64,000 bases of DNA from Ruthenibacterium avium (lineage in GTDB: Bacteria > Bacillota > Clostridia > Oscillospirales > Ruminococcaceae). The stretch lies in the NCBI GenBank assembly GCA_019118905.1, contig DWYA01000008.1, positions 4,406 to 68,405 of the forward strand, given 5' to 3'. Below are positions 40,944 to 50,745 of this stretch, piece after piece. The position numbers and the translations under genes are program-made. The number at the start of each line of letters is the position of its first letter. The stretch's first letter is position 1. The notes below the pieces were generated by a model. It did not search any database and was not told where the DNA came from. It was given only the letters and a program-made list of their open reading frames with translations.

Positions 40944-43169
40944 ATGAGCAGCATTAACACATCAAACTACTGGAGCTCCTCTGCTTCTAGCAACAAGGGT
41001 ATGTCGGGTATGATTTCCGGCATGGATACGGAGAGCATGGTTGAACAGATGCTTTCGGGTACACAGAGCAAGATTGATGCGCAGGAAGCATTAAAACAGC
41101 AAACTCTGTGGAAACAGGAAATCTACCGTGATATGATTACCACTATCAATGATTTCCGCAATAAATACTTCAACTTTTCGGTGGATGCCAGCAGCAGTAT
41201 GAACTTTGCCAGCGGCGCCTTTTTCAACACGATGAAGGCAGCGGTTCAGGGTGGTTCGGGCTTGAATATCGTTGGTGCAGATTCTTCGGCTTTGACTGGC
41301 GATATGCGTGTAAAGATTAAACAGCTCGCTGAAACAGCGCGTATGGAGTCTACAGTCAGCTTGAGCCCGGATGAGGTTCAAGGCCAGGTGTTTACCAACA
41401 ATTTGAACACCTTGACGCTGAACTTTAAACAGACTATGGACGACGGCTCTACGCAGAATGTTGCGGTGAACGTTGACTTAGCCGGTGCAGCCGACATGGA
41501 TCAGGTGGTTCAAAAAATTACTGCTGCGCTTTCTTCCAACGGTGTTGACGGTGTAAAGGTAGAGAATGTTGACGGAAAGCTCCAAATGACCGTTGACAAG
41601 GACAACGAGTTTACTTATCAGTCAGCGGGTGGCTCTCAGTTTGCAATGAAAATGGCCGGCTTCAGCGCAGGTGTCACCACGGAGAAGAGTGAATCGGGTG
41701 AAAGTGTCATCAAGGTAAAGGGTGAATTCGATCAGGATCCAAAGGTTGATATGACATTCGATGTTAACTTGGACGGCATTACCAAAACGATTACACTCAA
41801 AGACGTTACTGTTGCACAAATGCAAGGCGATGACGTGATTAACTCCATTAACGACCAGTTGAAAAAAGCCTTTGGTGTTACAAACGGCGAGCAAAATATG
41901 AAGGTTGAAAAAGTGGGGGATGCGAGCAGCGGCTATAGCCTTAAGTTCAGCATGTCGCAGAAGCTGACAGATGAGAAGGGACACTCCTTCACATTGACTG
42001 GCATTAACTTGGGCAGCTTAGGCATTACACCGGGTTCCTCCAGCGTGGTGAGCTACTCCACCAAGCTGAGTGATTTGGCGGGTGTTCAGGCTGATTCAAA
42101 TGGCAAATACAGCTTCACTTTGAACGGGGAAACCTTCGAGTTTGAAGCAGATGCAACTTTGGGCGACTTAATCAACACCGTGAACGACAGCGATGCCGGC
42201 GTGAAGATTTCTTATTCCGCACTTTCCGACACTTTTGTTATGGAAACAACGTCCAGTGGTGCCGGCTTTAGCATTAGCGTAGACGACGATCAAAGCAATG
42301 TGCTGAACGCTATTTTTGGCAATATCAGCAAGGGGACGAAGGTAGCAGGCAAAGACGCCATTGTGGAAGTGAATGGCGTGGAAACAACCCGCAGCAGCAA
42401 TACAATTACCATCAATGGCATTACGATGGAATTGACTAAAGCTGACCCCAACGAAGAAATCGTGATTGGCACAGAGCGTGACGTTGATAAGATTGTTGAG
42501 GGCTTTAAATCCTTTATCGAAGATTACAACGCGATGCTGGAGAAGCTCAACGGTTACATGAATGAAGACCCTGAGTATAAAGATTATGCTCCGCTGACTG
42601 AGGAGCAGAAAAAAGAAATGACCGAGAGCCAAATCAAGCTTTGGGAAGAAAAAGCAAAAACCGGCTTGGTTCGCCGTGACTCTACAGTGGAAGCGTTTTT
42701 GAGCGAGATGCGCACCATTATGTATACCACGCCCGAAGGTTCCAACATTGCGCTTTACAATATTGGCATTGAAACTGGTAACTATAAAGAAAAAGGAAAG
42801 TTGGTTCTCGATGAGACTGCACTGCGCAATGCTTTGGCCAACGATCCCAGTGGTGTAGAACAGTTGTTCACACAGGCACAGGATGGATTGGCGAAGCTGT
42901 TGGATGATTCTTTGAAGAATGTTGCCAATACCAGCAGCGGCAGCCCGGGTATGCTGGTACAAATGGCCGGTGCGAAGGGGTATAGCTCGGAAGGAAACAA
43001 TACGCTTTCGCGTGAGGTGGTCAGCATTGAAGATCGAATTGAGCAACTGAAGTCGATTTATGAAAAGCAGAAGGAGCGTTACTGGAAGCAGTTTAACACC
43101 ATGGAGCAGGTGTTGGCCAACATGAGTTCACAGAGCAGCTATATTCAATCTCAATTTTACAGCTACTAA
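40944..43169 (+). CDS. fliD: Flagellar filament cap protein FliD
   Basis: Caps the filament tip and folds incoming flagellin. The 741-residue protein is longer than many FliD proteins because of an expanded variable middle (residues 130-430). The FliD N-terminus (SGMISGMDTESMVEQMLSG) is at 21-39, and the C-terminal domain (VEQLFTQAQDGLAKLLDDSL; SIEDRIEQLKSIYEKQKERYWKQFNTMEQVLANM) is intact. AAAAGGAGG precedes the ATG. fliS follows after 34 bases. Confidence 0.93.
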   Translation: MSSINTSNYWSSSASSNKGMSGMISGMDTESMVEQMLSGTQSKIDAQEALKQQTLWKQEIYRDMITTINDFRNKYFNFSVDASSSMNFASGAFFNTMKAAVQGGSGLNIVGADSSALTGDMRVKIKQLAETARMESTVSLSPDEVQGQVFTNNLNTLTLNFKQTMDDGSTQNVAVNVDLAGAADMDQVVQKITAALSSNGVDGVKVENVDGKLQMTVDKDNEFTYQSAGGSQFAMKMAGFSAGVTTEKSESGESVIKVKGEFDQDPKVDMTFDVNLDGITKTITLKDVTVAQMQGDDVINSINDQLKKAFGVTNGEQNMKVEKVGDASSGYSLKFSMSQKLTDEKGHSFTLTGINLGSLGITPGSSSVVSYSTKLSDLAGVQADSNGKYSFTLNGETFEFEADATLGDLINTVNDSDAGVKISYSALSDTFVMETTSSGAGFSISVDDDQSNVLNAIFGNISKGTKVAGKDAIVEVNGVETTRSSNTITINGITMELTKADPNEEIVIGTERDVDKIVEGFKSFIEDYNAMLEKLNGYMNEDPEYKDYAPLTEEQKKEMTESQIKLWEEKAKTGLVRRDSTVEAFLSEMRTIMYTTPEGSNIALYNIGIETGNYKEKGKLVLDETALRNALANDPSGVEQLFTQAQDGLAKLLDDSLKNVANTSSGSPGMLVQMAGAKGYSSEGNNTLSREVVSIEDRIEQLKSIYEKQKERYWKQFNTMEQVLANMSSQSSYIQSQFYSY

Positions 43170-43203
43170 ATTGATTTTTTAGAATGAGGAGAAGTGAACA
43201 CGG

Positions 43204-43581
43204 ATGCTTCAAAACAGATACCAAGCGTATAAGCAGCAGTCAGTGATGACGATGACGCAGGGAGAGATGCTGAATACGTTGTATGACGGACTGCTCAAGG
43301 CTTTGTATACAGGCCAAAAAGCTTTGGAAAGCCGTGACTATGCCCTTGCCAACCAGGAGTTCATTCGCGCACAGAAGATTTTAAACTACTTAAAGGCCAC
43401 GTTGAATCACAAATATGACATTGCGAACAATTTGGAAATGTTGTATAATTTCTTCTTGCAGGAGATCATTAAGGTGAACGTGAAAAAATCGGAGCAAAAT
43501 TTGTCGGTTGTCATCGAAATGATCACACAACTTCGCGACGCTTTTGTTCAAGCGGATAAAAACACCCGCAATCAGGGGTAA
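43204..43581 (+). CDS. fliS: Flagellin export chaperone FliS
   Basis: Binds the flagellin C-terminus to stop premature assembly. The 125-residue helical bundle starts YQAYKQQSVMTMTQGEMLNTLYDGLLKAL, the FliS pattern, and continues with RAQKILNYLKATLNHKYDIANNLEMLYNF. It lies just after fliD, as usual. Confidence 0.92.
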   Translation: MLQNRYQAYKQQSVMTMTQGEMLNTLYDGLLKALYTGQKALESRDYALANQEFIRAQKILNYLKATLNHKYDIANNLEMLYNFFLQEIIKVNVKKSEQNLSVVIEMITQLRDAFVQADKNTRNQG

Positions 43582-43610
43582 AGGTATAAACTGAAAAAGG
43601 AGAGACGCAA

Positions 43611-43958
43611 ATGTTTTTTGATTCTAAAGCGCTGAATGCGTTGGAGTCTGGCGTTTCTGCAACATGGCAGCAGCAACAGCTTCATTTGCAGAATATGGCT
43701 AATGTTTCCACGCCCGGCTATAAAGCCAAAAGCATGGTGTTTGAAGAGGTTTTGGCTGGCACAAAACCTACCGGAACGTACAGCGCAAAAGTGATTGAGC
43801 GCACCGATACGCAGGTGCGTGCAGACGGAAACAATGTGGACAGCGATGTGGAAAGCATGGAGCTCTATAAGGCTTATGTGCAGTACAGCATGCTGATGGA
43901 TAAGGTGAGCGGCGAATTTAAAAATTATCAGACCGTTCTCAATTCCTCGATTAAATAA
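43611..43958 (+). CDS. flgB: Flagellar basal-body rod protein FlgB
   Basis: Proximal rod subunit of 115 residues. The rod signature is seen as LHLQNMANVSTPGYKAKSMVFEEVL near 26-50, and the C-terminal helix LMDKVSGEFKNYQTVLNSSIK. GGAGAGACGC precedes the ATG. flgC follows 17 bases on; a fliE gene does not follow, unlike in Bacillus. Confidence 0.9.
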   Translation: MFFDSKALNALESGVSATWQQQQLHLQNMANVSTPGYKAKSMVFEEVLAGTKPTGTYSAKVIERTDTQVRADGNNVDSDVESMELYKAYVQYSMLMDKVSGEFKNYQTVLNSSIK

Positions 43959-43975
43959 ACCGGGAGGGCAGCGGT

Positions 43976-44440
43976 ATGGCTTTTTTAGGTTCACTTGACA
44001 TCGTGGGTTCGGCCTTGTCGGCAGAGCGCACACGCATGGATGTCACCCTTCAAAATATTGCAAATGCAAACACGACACGCACAGAGGACGGTACGCCCTA
44101 TCGCCGCCAGCAGGTGGTATTTGAAGAGCGCGAGCTGGACTTTGAGACAGCGTTGACGCAGGCAGAAGCAAATGCAACCGGCGCTTCGGGGGCTTCGCGC
44201 ACACAAACGAAAGGCGGTGTGCGCGTGGCTGATGTGGTGGAAAGTGACCGAGATTTTCTTTCGGTTTATGACCCCACCCATCCGGACGCGGATGAAAACG
44301 GCTATGTGCTGTACCCCAATGTGGATACCACAGAGGAAATGCTGGACATGATGACCTCTACAAATGCATATAACGCCAACTTAACAGTGCTTTCCGTGAT
44401 GAAAGCAATGATCAACAAAACGCTGGAAGCGGGTAAATAA
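43976..44440 (+). CDS. flgC: Flagellar basal-body rod protein FlgC
   Basis: Rod subunit of 154 residues. The N-terminus has SALSAERTRMDVTLQNIANANTTRTEDGTPYRRQQVVFEE, and the C-terminus has VDTTEEMLDMMTSTNAYNANLTVLSVMKAM, both typical. CGGGAGGGC precedes the ATG. Together with flgB it forms an early-stage rod pair placed unusually after late genes. Confidence 0.93.
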   Translation: MAFLGSLDIVGSALSAERTRMDVTLQNIANANTTRTEDGTPYRRQQVVFEERELDFETALTQAEANATGASGASRTQTKGGVRVADVVESDRDFLSVYDPTHPDADENGYVLYPNVDTTEEMLDMMTSTNAYNANLTVLSVMKAMINKTLEAGK

Positions 44441-44475
44441 GCGTTCCGGTATAAAAAAGGAGAGGGATCGCCACG

Positions 44476-44967
44476 ATGGATACCAATCAGAACTTTGCGG
44501 AGCTGACAGAAAAAGAGGGAAGCGAGCTGGAGGGAAAATACCTCACGTTTTGGACGGACGGCCAGCTGTTTGCTATTCCCATTGCGAATGTCATGCAAAT
44601 TGTCCAAATGCAGGAAATTACCGAAATTCCGGAGTTTCCCATGTATGCGAAGGGCGTAATTGATTTGCGCGGAAAGATGATTCCCGTGATGGATCTGCGC
44701 TTGCGTTTGGGCAAAATGGAGGCTACCTATGACGCACACACCTGCATCATCGTGATGAATTTTAACGATGCGAATGTGGGCTTGATTGTCGATAGCGTGG
44801 ACGAGGTTGCGCCCATTGACGAGGAGAGCGTTTCTCCGTCCCCCAGCATCGGTTCCGGTGTAGCAAGCCAGTTTTTGAAAGGCCTCGCAAAAAACAGCAG
44901 AGGCGTGATTCTTCTGCTTTCGCTGGATCAAGTATTGGGTGACAATTTTTACAGCGCGTTTGCGTAA
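44476..44967 (+). CDS. cheW: Chemotaxis coupling protein CheW
   Basis: Couples receptors to the CheA kinase. The 163-residue CheW domain shows YLTFWTDGQLFAIPIANVMQIVQMQEIT, then YAKGVIDLRGKMIPVMDLRLRLG near 60-82 and VGLIVDSVDEV near 105, close to consensus. AAAGGAGAGGG precedes the ATG. The next gene is a receptor, consistent with a shared array. Confidence 0.94.
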   Translation: MDTNQNFAELTEKEGSELEGKYLTFWTDGQLFAIPIANVMQIVQMQEITEIPEFPMYAKGVIDLRGKMIPVMDLRLRLGKMEATYDAHTCIIVMNFNDANVGLIVDSVDEVAPIDEESVSPSPSIGSGVASQFLKGLAKNSRGVILLLSLDQVLGDNFYSAFA

Positions 44968-44990
44968 AAGTAAAAATTGAACAAATAAAA

Positions 44991-45021
44991 ACCGGCGAGT
45001 AGAGCGGTATTCGTCGGTTTT
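44991..45021 (+). terminator. Terminator after cheW
   Basis: ACCGGCGA pairs with TCGTCGGT (one G-T pair) and is followed by TTTT. Confidence 0.75.
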
Positions 45022-45127
45022 TACTTTGGCATGTGTGCCCTGTTGAGATTCGTCCTGCCCGCAAACAACGCCGCCTTTTCAGGCAGCAGGAGATGCATAT
45101 GTCAGATAGGGAAGGAAGTTTTGTGAT

Positions 45128-46894
45128 ATGAAGGATATGAAAATCAAACACCGGTTAATCATCAGCTTCACTCTTGTGAGTATTGCGATGATGATTTTAT
45201 CTACCATTGGAAGCATTACACTGGCGGTGCTGGGACATACCATAAATTTGTACTCAAATAAAGTACAGGGCTCCGTAAGTTTGATGAGCGAAATTCGCAC
45301 GAATTTTGAATGTGCACAAAAAGAGATGTTCCGAGGACTCGGATCGGAAAGTGCATCGACGATTGCGGATGCAACCCAGTCTGCTCAGGAGGCGGCGCAA
45401 GAAGTGCGCGATGCTTTGCAGGAATTAAAAACGGTCTATTTGGGCAATGAGAAGGATGTCAGCACCCTGGAAGAAATTATCAGCCGTGCAGACGTGTATT
45501 TTTTAGATATTATGACGGCGATGGGCGATAGCAGCGTAAACCAGCAGCAGCTTTGGAAAACAGTGGAGAAGGAATTTACCGCTGTGCTGGATGAAATGGA
45601 CGCCCAAATTGAAGCGATGATGACGCTGACCAGCAATTATGGAACATCCACTTTGGATGAGATGACAACCGTCATCAATATTACGCGCGTAGCTTTGCCT
45701 ACGGTGGGTGGGCTGATGCTTTTGGTGGCTTTTGTGCTGGCAATAAGAACCACGAAGGCCATTGTTCCTCCCTTAGAGGAAATGGAGCGTGTTGCTGCTC
45801 AAATGGCGGAAGGAAAGCTAGACATTCAGCTTGCTTACAAATCCGACAATGAATGCGGCCATTTGGCTCACTCGATGCGTGAGATGTCACGCACGCTGCA
45901 AGCTTATATCGAGTCGATTGATAATCGTATGTACGATTTTGCCAAGGGCAATTTAAACACAAAAGACAGCGTCATTTATAAAGGCGATTTTGTGGGCATT
46001 GGAGAAAGCATTGACAAAGCGGCGACTGCCGTCAGCAGAACGATGGCACAAATTCGGGATGCTTCCGAGCAGGTGGCATCGGGCGCCGACCAAGTGGCCG
46101 CCGGTGCAAACGCATCTTCTCAGGGCGCAACGCAGCAGGCTTCTTCCGTACAGGAGCTGGCAGCAACGATCAATGAAATTTCTTCTCAGGTGAAAGAAAA
46201 CGCCGAAAGCGCCAATCATGCGCATGTTCAGGTGCAGGAGGTCAGCGAAGAAATGACCAACAGCAACCAGAAAATGCAGGACATGATTCAGGCGATGCAG
46301 GAAATTACAAACAGCTCCAATGAGATTGGAAAAATTATTAAAACGATTGAAGATATCGCGTTCCAAACCAATATCTTGGCCTTGAATGCTGCGGTGGAAG
46401 CAGCTCGTGCCGGAGCTGCCGGAAAAGGCTTTGCCGTGGTAGCGGATGAGGTGCGAAATTTGGCTTCTAAGAGCAGCGAAGCCTCCAAGAGCACCGCAGA
46501 GCTGATTGAACGCTCGCTGCAAGCAGTGCAAAACGGTATGATGATTGCGGACGACACGGCACAGGCTTTGTCGCAAACCGTGGAAAGCGCCGATCAAGTG
46601 GCACAATCCATTGCAAAAATTTCTTCCGCTTCCAATGATCAGGCGATTGCTATTACTCAAATTACACAAGGAATTGAGCAAATTTCTTCTGTGGTACAAA
46701 CAAGCAGTGCAACGGCAGAACAAAGCGCGGCGGCCAGCCAGCAGTTGTCTGGACAGGCCGTTACCTTGAAACGTTTGGTGGATGGTTTCTCGCTGAAAGA
46801 CGATGAGGAATCTGCTTTCCATCCGATGGCGGAGAGCAGCCAGCCGATGGTTCATACTCCGGCCGCTTCTTTTGACGAGCAGGGGAAATATTGA
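45128..46894 (+). CDS. Methyl-accepting chemotaxis protein (receptor 3)
   Basis: Membrane chemoreceptor of 588 residues: membrane helix near 10-32, a helical sensor of about 160 residues, second helix near 190-212, HAMP, and a signalling hairpin with IAFQTNILALNAAVEAARAG near 413 and GKGFAVVADEVRNLA after it. AAGGAAG lies 9 bases before the ATG. The sensor resembles a four-helix bundle; ligand unknown. The last residues carry no obvious CheR-docking motif. Confidence 0.93.
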   Translation: MKDMKIKHRLIISFTLVSIAMMILSTIGSITLAVLGHTINLYSNKVQGSVSLMSEIRTNFECAQKEMFRGLGSESASTIADATQSAQEAAQEVRDALQELKTVYLGNEKDVSTLEEIISRADVYFLDIMTAMGDSSVNQQQLWKTVEKEFTAVLDEMDAQIEAMMTLTSNYGTSTLDEMTTVINITRVALPTVGGLMLLVAFVLAIRTTKAIVPPLEEMERVAAQMAEGKLDIQLAYKSDNECGHLAHSMREMSRTLQAYIESIDNRMYDFAKGNLNTKDSVIYKGDFVGIGESIDKAATAVSRTMAQIRDASEQVASGADQVAAGANASSQGATQQASSVQELAATINEISSQVKENAESANHAHVQVQEVSEEMTNSNQKMQDMIQAMQEITNSSNEIGKIIKTIEDIAFQTNILALNAAVEAARAGAAGKGFAVVADEVRNLASKSSEASKSTAELIERSLQAVQNGMMIADDTAQALSQTVESADQVAQSIAKISSASNDQAIAITQITQGIEQISSVVQTSSATAEQSAAASQQLSGQAVTLKRLVDGFSLKDDEESAFHPMAESSQPMVHTPAASFDEQGKY

Positions 46895-46909
46895 GGATAA
46901 ACCGTAAGT

Positions 46910-46947
46910 ACAAAGCCGGTGACAGTGTGTTCTGTCGCCGGCTTTGT
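46910..46947 (+). terminator. Terminator after receptor 3
   Basis: ACAAAGCCGGTGACAG pairs with CTGTCGCCGGCTTTGT around a six-base loop, with one G-T pair. The T run is short. Confidence 0.75.
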
Positions 46948-47000
46948 GTTAAAAAGTCGAAAAACTCATGAAAGACTTGAAAAGCCGGAAAGAAAAAGGT

Positions 47001-47028
47001 TTTGCATTTGAGCTGGTTGTGGTATAAT
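47001..47028 (+). promoter_or_regulatory. Promoter of the aminopeptidase gene
   Basis: TTTGCA (47001-47006) and TATAAT (47023-47028) are 16 bases apart. The leader is about 155 bases. Confidence 0.55.
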
Positions 47029-47189
47029 AGCCCCGAAAGGGTTCTATAAAACCTATTCTAAAAGCCTTTTTGGATACCTTTAGCTGGGGAAACAAAAAGG
47101 CTGTTATTCCGTTTTTGGTAAATAAAAACGGAGAAACAATTTCGTTAATGCCGCATCCCGAAAAGGGTGTGTGCTGGAGAGGGGACTTT

Positions 47190-48977
47190 ATGATGAACGC
47201 AAGTGAAAAGATTGCTGCACTTCGCAGCGCGATGGCAAGCAAGGGAGTTGCCGGATATTTAATTCCGTCTGCCGATCCTCACATGAGTGAATATCTCCCG
47301 CTGCATTACGGTGCGCGTGCATGGTTTTCCGGCTTTACCGGTTCCGCCGGTACGCTGGCAGTAACCACCGAAAAGGCAGCGCTTTGGACGGATGGTCGTT
47401 ACTTTATTCAGGCAGAGCGCGAGCTGGCCGGCAGCGGCATTGAGCTGATGCGAATGAATGAGCCGGGCGTACCGAAGGTAGAGGAGTGGCTGGCTCAGCA
47501 GCTCCCGGCAGAGAGTGTGATGGGCCTGGATGGAAATGTCAATGCCGTGGATTCCGTGGAAAAAATGGAGAAGGCGTTTGCAGAGAAAAGGATTTCGATT
47601 TGTGACACAGACCTTGTCAAGGAGATTTGGACGCAGGACAGACCGGCTTTACCTGCAACCGCGGTTTGGGCGCTGGGCGTAGAGTTTGCCGGAAAAAGCG
47701 CTGCGGATAAATTGGCCGATGTACGCGCTGCCTTGGAAAAGCACAAGGCAAATGCAACGTTGGTAACGCGCTTGGATAGTGTTGCGTGGCTGTTAAACCT
47801 GCGCGCAAGCGATATTGCCTACAACCCCTTTGCAATGGCCTATTGCTTGGTGCTGCCGCAGAAAGCGGTGCTGTTTATTGACACCAGCCGTGTGCCGCAA
47901 GAGATTATTGCCGATTTGGCTCAGCAAGGCGTGGAAGTGCATGAGTACCACGAGATTGACGCCGTGCTTGGCCAGATTGCAGAATCGGTTACGATGGTGT
48001 ACGAAAAGACAGGGCTTTCCTACCATTTGTACTGCACCATGAAGCAAAATTCTGCCATCACCTTGCAAGATGGCGAGGAGCCGGTTGCACTGCTGAAGGG
48101 TGTTAAAAACGAAACGGAAATTAAAAACCTCAAAAATGCCCATGTGAAAGACGGTGTGGCGATGGTGCGCTTTGCAATTTGGTTGGAAACACAGCTGGCC
48201 GAAAATAAGCGCGTGACAGAGTGCGACGTCGATGCATGGCTTCGTGCAGCCCGTGCGGTTCAGCCGGACAATCTGGGCGAAAGCTTTAACACCATTGCAG
48301 CCTATGGCGGCAATGCGGCCATGATGCACTATGCACCGGAACCCGAGACTTGTGCTGTCATTGAAAAGCACGGCTTCTTGCTGGTGGATTCCGGCGCACA
48401 GTACCGCGACGGCACCACGGACATTACCCGCACTTATTCTACCGGCGAATTGACGGAAGAAGAAAAGCGCTATTACACCTTGGTGCTGAAAAGCCATATT
48501 GATATTGCGCGTGCGGTGTTTAAGGACGGCATGGCCGGAATGCATCTGGATATTCTGGCGCGTGAAACGATGTGGCGCGAAGGCTTGGATTATCGCTGCG
48601 GCACAGGACATGGCGTCGGCTTTGTCGGCGGTGTTCACGAAGGCCCCCAAAGCCTTTCTGCACGCGGCACAACACCGTTTGTACCGGGCATGACCATTAC
48701 CGACGAGCCGGGTGTTTATGAAGAGGGAAAACTGGGCATTCGCATTGAAAACGAGCTGCTTTGCAAAGAATATAAGGAAACCGAGTACGGAAAGTTCTAT
48801 TGCTTTGAGCCGATTACTTATTGCCCCATTGATACAAAACCCGTGCTGGCAGAAATGCTGACACAGGATGAGAAAAATTGGCTGAATGCTTACCATACCA
48901 TGGTGCTGAAAACGCTGTCTCCCTACTTGAACGAGCAGGAAAAAGCATGGTTGGAAACAGCTTGCCAAGCTGTATAA
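47190..48977 (+). CDS. Xaa-Pro aminopeptidase (M24B family)
   Basis: Metalloenzyme that removes an N-terminal residue before proline. The 595-residue protein has the three-domain form with two creatinase-like N-terminal domains and a catalytic pita-bread domain. Metal ligands can be read: LVDSGAQYRDGTTDITRTY near 400 (two Asp), GTGHGVGFVGGVHEGP near 473 (His), EPGVYEEGKLGIRIENE near 510 (Glu) . The ATG at 47190 follows GGAGAGGGG; the open frame back to 47070 lacks a ribosome site. Cytoplasmic, no signal peptide. Confidence 0.92.
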   Translation: MMNASEKIAALRSAMASKGVAGYLIPSADPHMSEYLPLHYGARAWFSGFTGSAGTLAVTTEKAALWTDGRYFIQAERELAGSGIELMRMNEPGVPKVEEWLAQQLPAESVMGLDGNVNAVDSVEKMEKAFAEKRISICDTDLVKEIWTQDRPALPATAVWALGVEFAGKSAADKLADVRAALEKHKANATLVTRLDSVAWLLNLRASDIAYNPFAMAYCLVLPQKAVLFIDTSRVPQEIIADLAQQGVEVHEYHEIDAVLGQIAESVTMVYEKTGLSYHLYCTMKQNSAITLQDGEEPVALLKGVKNETEIKNLKNAHVKDGVAMVRFAIWLETQLAENKRVTECDVDAWLRAARAVQPDNLGESFNTIAAYGGNAAMMHYAPEPETCAVIEKHGFLLVDSGAQYRDGTTDITRTYSTGELTEEEKRYYTLVLKSHIDIARAVFKDGMAGMHLDILARETMWREGLDYRCGTGHGVGFVGGVHEGPQSLSARGTTPFVPGMTITDEPGVYEEGKLGIRIENELLCKEYKETEYGKFYCFEPITYCPIDTKPVLAEMLTQDEKNWLNAYHTMVLKTLSPYLNEQEKAWLETACQAV

Positions 48978-49032
48978 TTTAGCCTGCACAATACAAATTG
49001 TTTAATTTGTGCGGCGATGAAAAAAGCGGCCA

Positions 49033-49078
49033 AAAAGGGCGCGCTGCAAAATGGATTCATTTTGCAGCGCGCCCTTTT
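49033..49078. terminator. Strong bidirectional terminator
   Basis: A perfect 21-base stem (AAAAGGGCGCGCTGCAAAAT and partner) around GATT ends the aminopeptidase transcript and the convergent ABC permease pseudogene, whose stop is 3 bases away. Confidence 0.9.
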
Positions 49079-49080
49079 CT

Positions 49081-50119
49081 CTATTCAACTTGATGTGTTG
49101 CAAATATACGGCGAGAAAGACCGGCACCGATTCCTAAAAAGAGCAGTGATGCCGGAATGGCCCATACCGCATACAACATGCCGTTATCCATTTGCTCCAC
49201 AGAAAGAAGGGAAACTGCCAGCGCCTGATAGATTGGAAAAAGGCCGACCAATCGGAACAAGGGATGACTTTCTGAGATGGGAAGCAACGCCGGAAAAAGA
49301 AAAATTGCCATTGATGCAGCCAAAGCGATTGTTTGGTTTTTGCTGATGGCCGATACAAGCAGTGTCATCCCCGTTAGGCCGAGTACACAGGTAAATGCCA
49401 GCAGAATTTGATATTGGATGAGTGTACCGCAAGTGATAGAAAACGGGATAAACGCCTCCACATAGTCGTTTGGAGCAAATAAAATACTGCAATCCAGCCC
49501 TTCTGTTCCGTAGAGAATCAACGCAAGTAGCAGCTGACAGGCCGCTGACAAAGCAGCAGCGGCAAGAGCGGTGACGATGCTCGCAATCACCTTGGCAGCA
49601 GTGCATTTGGTTTTGCCGTATTTGGTCGCTAACAGGATGCTGTCAACGCCATCGTATTCGCCGGAGAAAACGGGGACAATCATAACGATGACTGCGAGTG
49701 CAAGCAAAACAAAGGTTCGCACCATGTTTTTGCTGGTGGAAAGCCAGCCATCCACATAACCAATTTTGATTTGTTCGTCACCGAACACATCCGAAACACT
49801 TTGCCCATTCCAGGTTCCGTCTTGGTTTGCAAATCGCGCAAAGGCTGCGGACTGCATCGCGTTTTGACTCGTCTTGTGCGGACAGCGGGGCGGACACCTC
49901 CCCAATGTAAACGCCTTCGCCCAATTGTTCCCCCTGCTCATTCGTTAAATAGTATTTTTCTCCCGATGGGGGATAGGATGCTCGAATCCCTTCGACGGCA
50001 TGATTGCAGATAGAAAAAGTCCCCATAGAGAGGAAAACGGCGAGCGCCGAAAAGGCAATGACATAGCAAACAAGGCTTTTGCGCAGAGACAGCGCACAGC
50101 CGCGGCTTATTTGACCCAT
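49081..50119 (-). pseudogene. ABC-2 type permease, frameshifted
   Basis: Membrane permease split in two frames. The first frame (from ATG 50119) gives one membrane helix and an external region with YYLTNEQGEQLGEGVYIGEV and ends near 49780. The second frame takes over at about 49865 (SQNAMQSAAFARFANQDGTWNG) and supplies five more helices to the end. Joined, they make about 345 residues, normal for the family. The start overlaps the response regulator stop by 13 bases, so the two were one operon. No ATPase partner or sensor kinase is present. A real mutation and a sequencing error are both possible. Confidence 0.7.
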
Positions 50120-50745
50120 TTGTACCCGCACCCCCAAACTGTTTCAATGTATGCACAATCGGTGTACGCTGCAATTTTGAGCCGTATTCTGCGCACATGT
50201 TCCGCTACAACACTGCTGTCTCCTTCACTGTCATAGCCCCAAATGCGCTCATAAATTCGTTCTTTGTCAAAGACTTGTCCGGGGTTTTGCGAAAGCAGTT
50301 CTACAATATCAAATTCTTTTTTTGCAAGTTCTACACGCTTCCCATTGAAAAACAAACAGCGCTCGGAATAGTCGATTGTTAAATCACCGGAAAACTTGAC
50401 CTGCGCTTCAAAGCTGTGCCGTGCTTCCCGGCGAAGGTGAGCGCGTACCCGCGCTTCCAGCTCTACAAGAGAAAAAGGCTTTACAATATCGCTGTCTTCC
50501 ATGCGGGCGGTTAAGAAAAGAACCGGGCAGGAAATGTGGTCTCGAATACGCTTACAAACTTCCAGTCCATCCGTTCCGGGCATGTTGATGTCCAGCAGAA
50601 TAATATCCGGCTGACGCTGGGCTTGCTTCAGTGCTTCTGCGCCATTGCAAGCGGGCAAAACGCAAAACCCCTTGCTTTGAAAAAATCTGCCGAGCATAGA
50701 AACAATATCGCTTTCATCGTCGGCAATCAGTATTTTTGCACTCAT
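50107..50745 (-). CDS. OmpR-family response regulator with shortened receiver
   Basis: A 212-residue regulator. The receiver has the acidic pair LIADDESD and the phospho-acceptor in DIILLDINMPGTDG, but after LTARMEDSD it jumps straight to IVKPFS, missing the roughly 14 residues (usual pattern G...GGDDY) before the conserved Lys. The C-terminal winged helix is intact (LAKKEFDIVELLSQNPGQVFDKERIYERIWG). GGGAGG lies before ATG 50745. The loss probably damages the receiver's alpha4-beta5 face. No kinase is adjacent, and the downstream permease is frameshifted. Confidence 0.8.
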   Translation of the reverse strand: MSAKILIADDESDIVSMLGRFFQSKGFCVLPACNGAEALKQAQRQPDIILLDINMPGTDGLEVCKRIRDHISCPVLFLTARMEDSDIVKPFSLVELEARVRAHLRREARHSFEAQVKFSGDLTIDYSERCLFFNGKRVELAKKEFDIVELLSQNPGQVFDKERIYERIWGYDSEGDSSVVAEHVRRIRLKIAAYTDCAYIETVWGCGYKWVK

